Shown here one piece after another: positions 61,188 to 64,000 of a stretch of 64,000 nt of DNA. How positions within the stretch are numbered: the first letter of the stretch is position 1; the number at the start of each line of letters is the position of its first letter. Where the stretch lies: the NCBI GenBank assembly GCA_052318935.1, contig JBQRKO010000011.1; one strand, written 5' to 3'. This stretch comes from Niallia sp052318935 (GTDB lineage Bacteria; Bacillota; Bacilli; Bacillales; Cytobacillaceae). Both the position numbers and the translations under genes were made by a program. The notes below the pieces were generated by a model that worked only from the letters and a program-made list of their open reading frames with translations, did no database searches and was not told the origin of the DNA.

Positions 61188-61336
61188 CATTTACCTCCTG
61201 TTTGGCAGGGCCATCTCTGCTAGAGAGAACGGCCCCCATTTCTTTTATGTTTGTATTATAGTAAAATATAGCAGTTGTCACAACTATGTGTATTTTTGCA
61301 ATGAAAATAGATGGATTTATCAAGGAGGACAAAACA

Positions 61337-62206
61337 GTGTCTTTAAGAGATTATATAGGGCAAGAAGTAGTAGCAACCGTTGTTAGAGAAGCATCATTCG
61401 GATATTTTTTACAAGTGGAAGCTGGAGAGGAAGATATTCTGCTTCATTTTAACGAAACAGATACAAAATGGGAAATAGGGGATGATGTCCGCGTATTTGT
61501 TTATACAGACTCGCAAGGAAGAGCATGCTCTAGTACGGTTATTCCAACGATTGCAGTTGGTAAATACGATTGGGTAAAGGTTACAGATATCAAATCAGGA
61601 GTAGGCTGTTTTTTTGATATCGGTTTAAAAAAAGATATGCTGCTTGGGGAAGATGATCTTCCTGTCCATGATGATATATGGCCCGAAGTTGGTGATATGC
61701 TTTATATTACATTAAAAGTAAACCGTAATAACTTCTTATATGTAAAGCCTGCAACAGATCCAGTGATAGAAAGCATTTCCACAAAAGCGGTAAGAAAAGA
61801 TTTTAACAAGAATATTCACGGTCATATTTACCGCACGGCAAAGGTAGGAAGCTGGATTTATACAGCAGAAGGTTTTAAAGGGTTTATCCATGAAACAGAG
61901 CGAGGCAGAGAGCCAAGACTAGGCGAAAAAGTAAATGGAAGAATTATTGATGTCAAAGAAGATGGGACAATCAATGTATCGTTATTGCCAAGAAAAGAAG
62001 AAGCATTAGATGTCGATGCGAAAAATATTCTAGATTATTTAGAAATGAGAAAAGGTGCGATGCCTTATGGCGACAAAAGCATGCCAGAAGATATTCAAGA
62101 ACGATTTGGCATAAGTAAAGGCTCTTTTAAACGTGCACTAGGAAAGTTAATGAAAGAAAATAAAGTGTATCAAGAAGAAGGCTGGACTTATCTTAAAAAA
62201 GATTGA
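61337..62206 (+). CDS. cvfB: CvfB-family S1 RNA-binding protein (YitL-like)
   Basis: A 289-residue RNA-binding protein. It has three S1-like domains (SLRDYIGQEVVATVVREASFGYFLQVEAGEEDILLHFNE; YDWVKVTDIKSGVGCFFDIGLKKDMLLGEDDLP; GHIYRTAKVGSWIYTAEGFKGFIHE) and a C-terminal winged helix (GISKGSFKRALGKLMKENKVYQEEGWTYL), as in Staphylococcus CvfB and B. subtilis YitL. I choose the GTG at 61337, with AAGGAGGAC 8 bases before it, over the longer frame from 61286. In Staphylococcus it influences virulence and gene expression; the Bacillus role is unknown. Confidence 0.9.
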   Translation: MSLRDYIGQEVVATVVREASFGYFLQVEAGEEDILLHFNETDTKWEIGDDVRVFVYTDSQGRACSSTVIPTIAVGKYDWVKVTDIKSGVGCFFDIGLKKDMLLGEDDLPVHDDIWPEVGDMLYITLKVNRNNFLYVKPATDPVIESISTKAVRKDFNKNIHGHIYRTAKVGSWIYTAEGFKGFIHETERGREPRLGEKVNGRIIDVKEDGTINVSLLPRKEEALDVDAKNILDYLEMRKGAMPYGDKSMPEDIQERFGISKGSFKRALGKLMKENKVYQEEGWTYLKKD

Positions 62207-62254
62207 TGGACGAAGAAAGTGAAACCAGCTTTTCCAACAAGAAGCACCATAAAA

Positions 62255-62482
62255 AACAAATGCGCAAGCGCCTTGAACAGCTCTGAAGAAAAATGTTCAC
62301 ATGACTCAAAAAGTGCTTTTTACTTTTAGAGGCATGGGTTATTTTTCACAAGAGCTAGGCGCTGGCCGATTAAAGGCGCCACGTCTGTGGCAACATCGGC
62401 ACTAGTACGTCCTGTACGTCGAAGCTGGATGCGGACACAACCGCCAAGTTATCCACAATCTCATTTCATTTATAATTTCCTG
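62255..62482 (-). repeat. 230-bp dispersed repeat, copy B of an inverted pair
   Basis: Inverted partner of the repeat at 59440-59669. The GTAC-AGGAC-GTAC hairpin is intact (complement of GTACGTCCTGTAC near 62405); the second hairpin has lost a base of the loop (CACAGACGTG). The two copies bracket the SDR, yajQ and cvfB genes. Confidence 0.8.
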
Positions 62483-62591
62483 GTGTATGAAATAATCTTT
62501 TTAGACACAAAAAAGCCCCAGTGACTGTGTTACGATTGAAGTACTTAACCAAGTTTACTCAATCACCCACCCGACAAGGAGGACATAGTCA

Positions 62592-63887
62592 ATGAGACTA
62601 CTTAATGGTAAACAAGGATTAAGAAGAAGTCAATTCGCACAAGAAATTCGTGGTGCTAATTTAGAAAAAGTTTTACTGGTTTCAATCGATGTTTCAAAGG
62701 TACTACAAAAAGCAATGATTTTGAATTACTACGGAGAAGTGTTCGAAGCCCCCTTCTCGTTTATGGTTAGCCAAACAGGAATAAAGCACCTTTTGGATAA
62801 AATAGAGAACACCAAGATCTCCTGTGAAGCAGAAAGAGTGTTTATTGGAATAGAAGCAACTGGTCATTATTATGAAGACATTGTTCGCATCCTAACGAAG
62901 GAGGGCTATTCTGTTCACATTATCAACCCTGCTTCTACACACGAGGAACGGAAACAACATCTTACTTATACCAAAACAGATGATATAGATCTTTATTTAA
63001 TTGCGGAAGCCTTAATTGGTAATAAAGCGACAAATGCTAAACTGACGACAGGAGTTTATAAACAGCTTCAACACCTTACCAGGGCTCGAAGAAGCGAAAT
63101 CAATAAGCGTTCTCGAATGAAAGTAGAGATTCGTTCCATCCATGATCACATTTTTCGTGAGTACCAAGGCTTTAGCGTATTGGTAGACAAAAAATAAAGA
63201 CTAGAAAAATCTTTAGTGACTTTTGGGGAAAAGCAAGTTTACATCTTTTAACTCACTTCCCACATGCTTCTCAACTATTAGAGCTAGGAGAGACAGGGTT
63301 ACGCAGATTATCTAAAGAACACAATTTAAAAATACGAAAAACAACGATTGAAAAACTTCTCTACGCAGCCAGTAAAAGTGTTTCTAAACCCCTTGAGGAT
63401 GTTTCTAGCGAGCTCTATATCTTAAAACAAAAACTTAGGGATTACGAATGGCATACCCAAAACATTAAAGCTTACGAACAAGAAATAGAGCGTATTTTCA
63501 TCCAAACAGAGGGCTTGCTTCTTCTAACCGTTCCAGGTATTGGCCTTGTAACAGCTGCCGAGATCTATTGTGAAATGGGAGATCTCTCGCATTATACAAG
63601 TGCTAGTCAGCTTATTAAAAAAGCAGGGACGAATCCAACCATAAAGCAATCTGGATCAGAAGATGGTTAACACTCTTTCCGTCCACAACGATACACTCAA
63701 ACCTTTTTATACTCGTTTAAAAGAAAAAGGGAAAAGAGCTGGAAAAATATATATCGCTATGGGAAACAAGTTCATCAGAATAGCTTTTGCGATGCTAAAA
63801 AAACAAAAACCATTTGAATGTAATAACGCAAGCTTTCATTACAAACAGGAAATGATGAAAAAGCTAACACTTCCGATTTCAGCTTAA
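62592..63887 (+). pseudogene. IS110-family transposase, inactivated by frameshifts and a deletion
   Basis: The N-terminal RuvC-like DEDD domain is readable (VLLVSIDVSK, AERVFIGIEATGHYYEDIVRILTKEGYSVHIINPASTHEERKQ, TKTDDIDLYLIAEAL) up to the stop at 63195. After a frameshift the next part continues (KIFSDFWGKASLHLLTHFPHA, LTVPGIGLVTAAEIYCEMGDLSHYTSASQLIKKAGTNPT). The Tnp_20 domain that holds the catalytic serine region (GxISKxGN) seems deleted around 63655, and a third frame supplies the tail HNDTLKPFYTRLKEKGKRAGKIYIA. AAGGAGG precedes the ATG. Active enzymes use a bridge/seek RNA. Confidence 0.88.
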
Positions 63888-64000
63888 AAAACATAAAACA
63901 AATAGACGCCATTCTTTTGGTTCGAGTGGAGATCGTATCTAATTTCCTGAGGCCTCTGACCTCGATGTCTAGCTTTATCCCACTCGTCCTGTAAATGCGG
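63888..64000 (+). ncRNA. Structured non-coding 3' region of the IS110 element, possible bridge/seek RNA
   Basis: CGAGTGG (63923-63929) pairs with CCACTCG (63980-63986) enclosing a 50-base loop with a further GAGGCCTC palindrome. IS110-family elements carry a guide RNA in a non-coding end next to the transposase gene, downstream in the IS1111 group. The window ends before the terminus, so this is inference. Confidence 0.35.

Noticed and set aside
1..64000. tRNA, rRNA, CRISPR arrays, prophage or defence systems
   Set aside because: I looked for cloverleaf-type genes, direct-repeat arrays and known defence or phage proteins and saw none.

Overview
The window reads as chromosomal DNA of a low-GC, endospore-former-type Bacillota, most likely a Bacillaceae member of Bacillus sensu lato. 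The evidence is AT-rich sequence, AGGAGG ribosome sites, frequent TTG/GTG starts, and close matches in order and content to Bacillus subtilis operons (treP-treA-treR, yhfU/bioY-yhfT-yhfS, asnO, dapA with an L-box, salA, etfAB with a FadF-type protein, cvfB/yitL). I would not name a genus with confidence. No rRNA, tRNA or CRISPR array was seen.

Layout. 1-3.9 kb: an XRE regulator divergent from a three-gene ABC-2 exporter. 3.9-6 kb: two overlapping paralogues of unknown function, a mobile repeat and a GNAT enzyme. 6.2-19.3 kb: a catabolic region with an SDR, a PpnP-like protein, a divergent CdaR/PucR-type regulator, EtfB, EtfA, an FAD amine/amino-acid oxidoreductase, a PLP aminotransferase, an amino-acid permease and a FadF-like membrane Fe-S reductase. 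It is interrupted by a group II intron fragment, an IS3 remnant and a dehydratase remnant. Together these genes could import an amino acid or N-alkyl amine, oxidise it, and pass electrons through a private ETF to menaquinone. 19.4-25 kb: a run of small single-gene units (SRPBCC, three GNATs, nucleotidyltransferase, FosB, cold-shock-like protein, frataxin-like protein) with recurring short AACGGGCGC-type junction motifs and a broken HAD gene.

25-31 kb: dapA behind a lysine riboswitch, a broken biotin carboxylase gene, a SalA/Mrp ATPase, a branched-chain aminotransferase and a BASS transporter. 31-37 kb: IclR regulator, hydantoinase/oxoprolinase A and B subunits and a D-2-hydroxyacid dehydrogenase, probably one inducible pathway. 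37-43 kb: an R2lox oxidase, then a BirA-controlled operon bioY - acyl-CoA ligase - thiolase - two MaoC/hotdog halves. 43-49 kb: an MFS remnant, an orphan PxpA-like protein and the trehalose operon with a readable promoter, TreR-like operators and cre site. 49-62 kb: mostly housekeeping or stress genes (hydrolase, LURP-one protein, AsnO, AlkC glycosylase with an SOS-like box, EamA transporter, cyclomaltodextrinase, SDR, YajQ, CvfB). 62.5 kb-end: a decayed IS110-family transposase with a structured downstream region.

Mobile and repeat DNA is a strong theme. A roughly 209-bp family with GGCTGTTTTC/GAAAACAGCC termini occurs five times; two copies have perfect 8-bp target duplications and one has 7 of 8 matching, which resembles ISL3-type MITEs. 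A related but longer element lies at 56758-57241. A 230-bp repeat is present as an inverted pair bracketing the SDR-YajQ-CvfB block. Several host genes next to these elements are truncated or have ends formed by repeat sequence.
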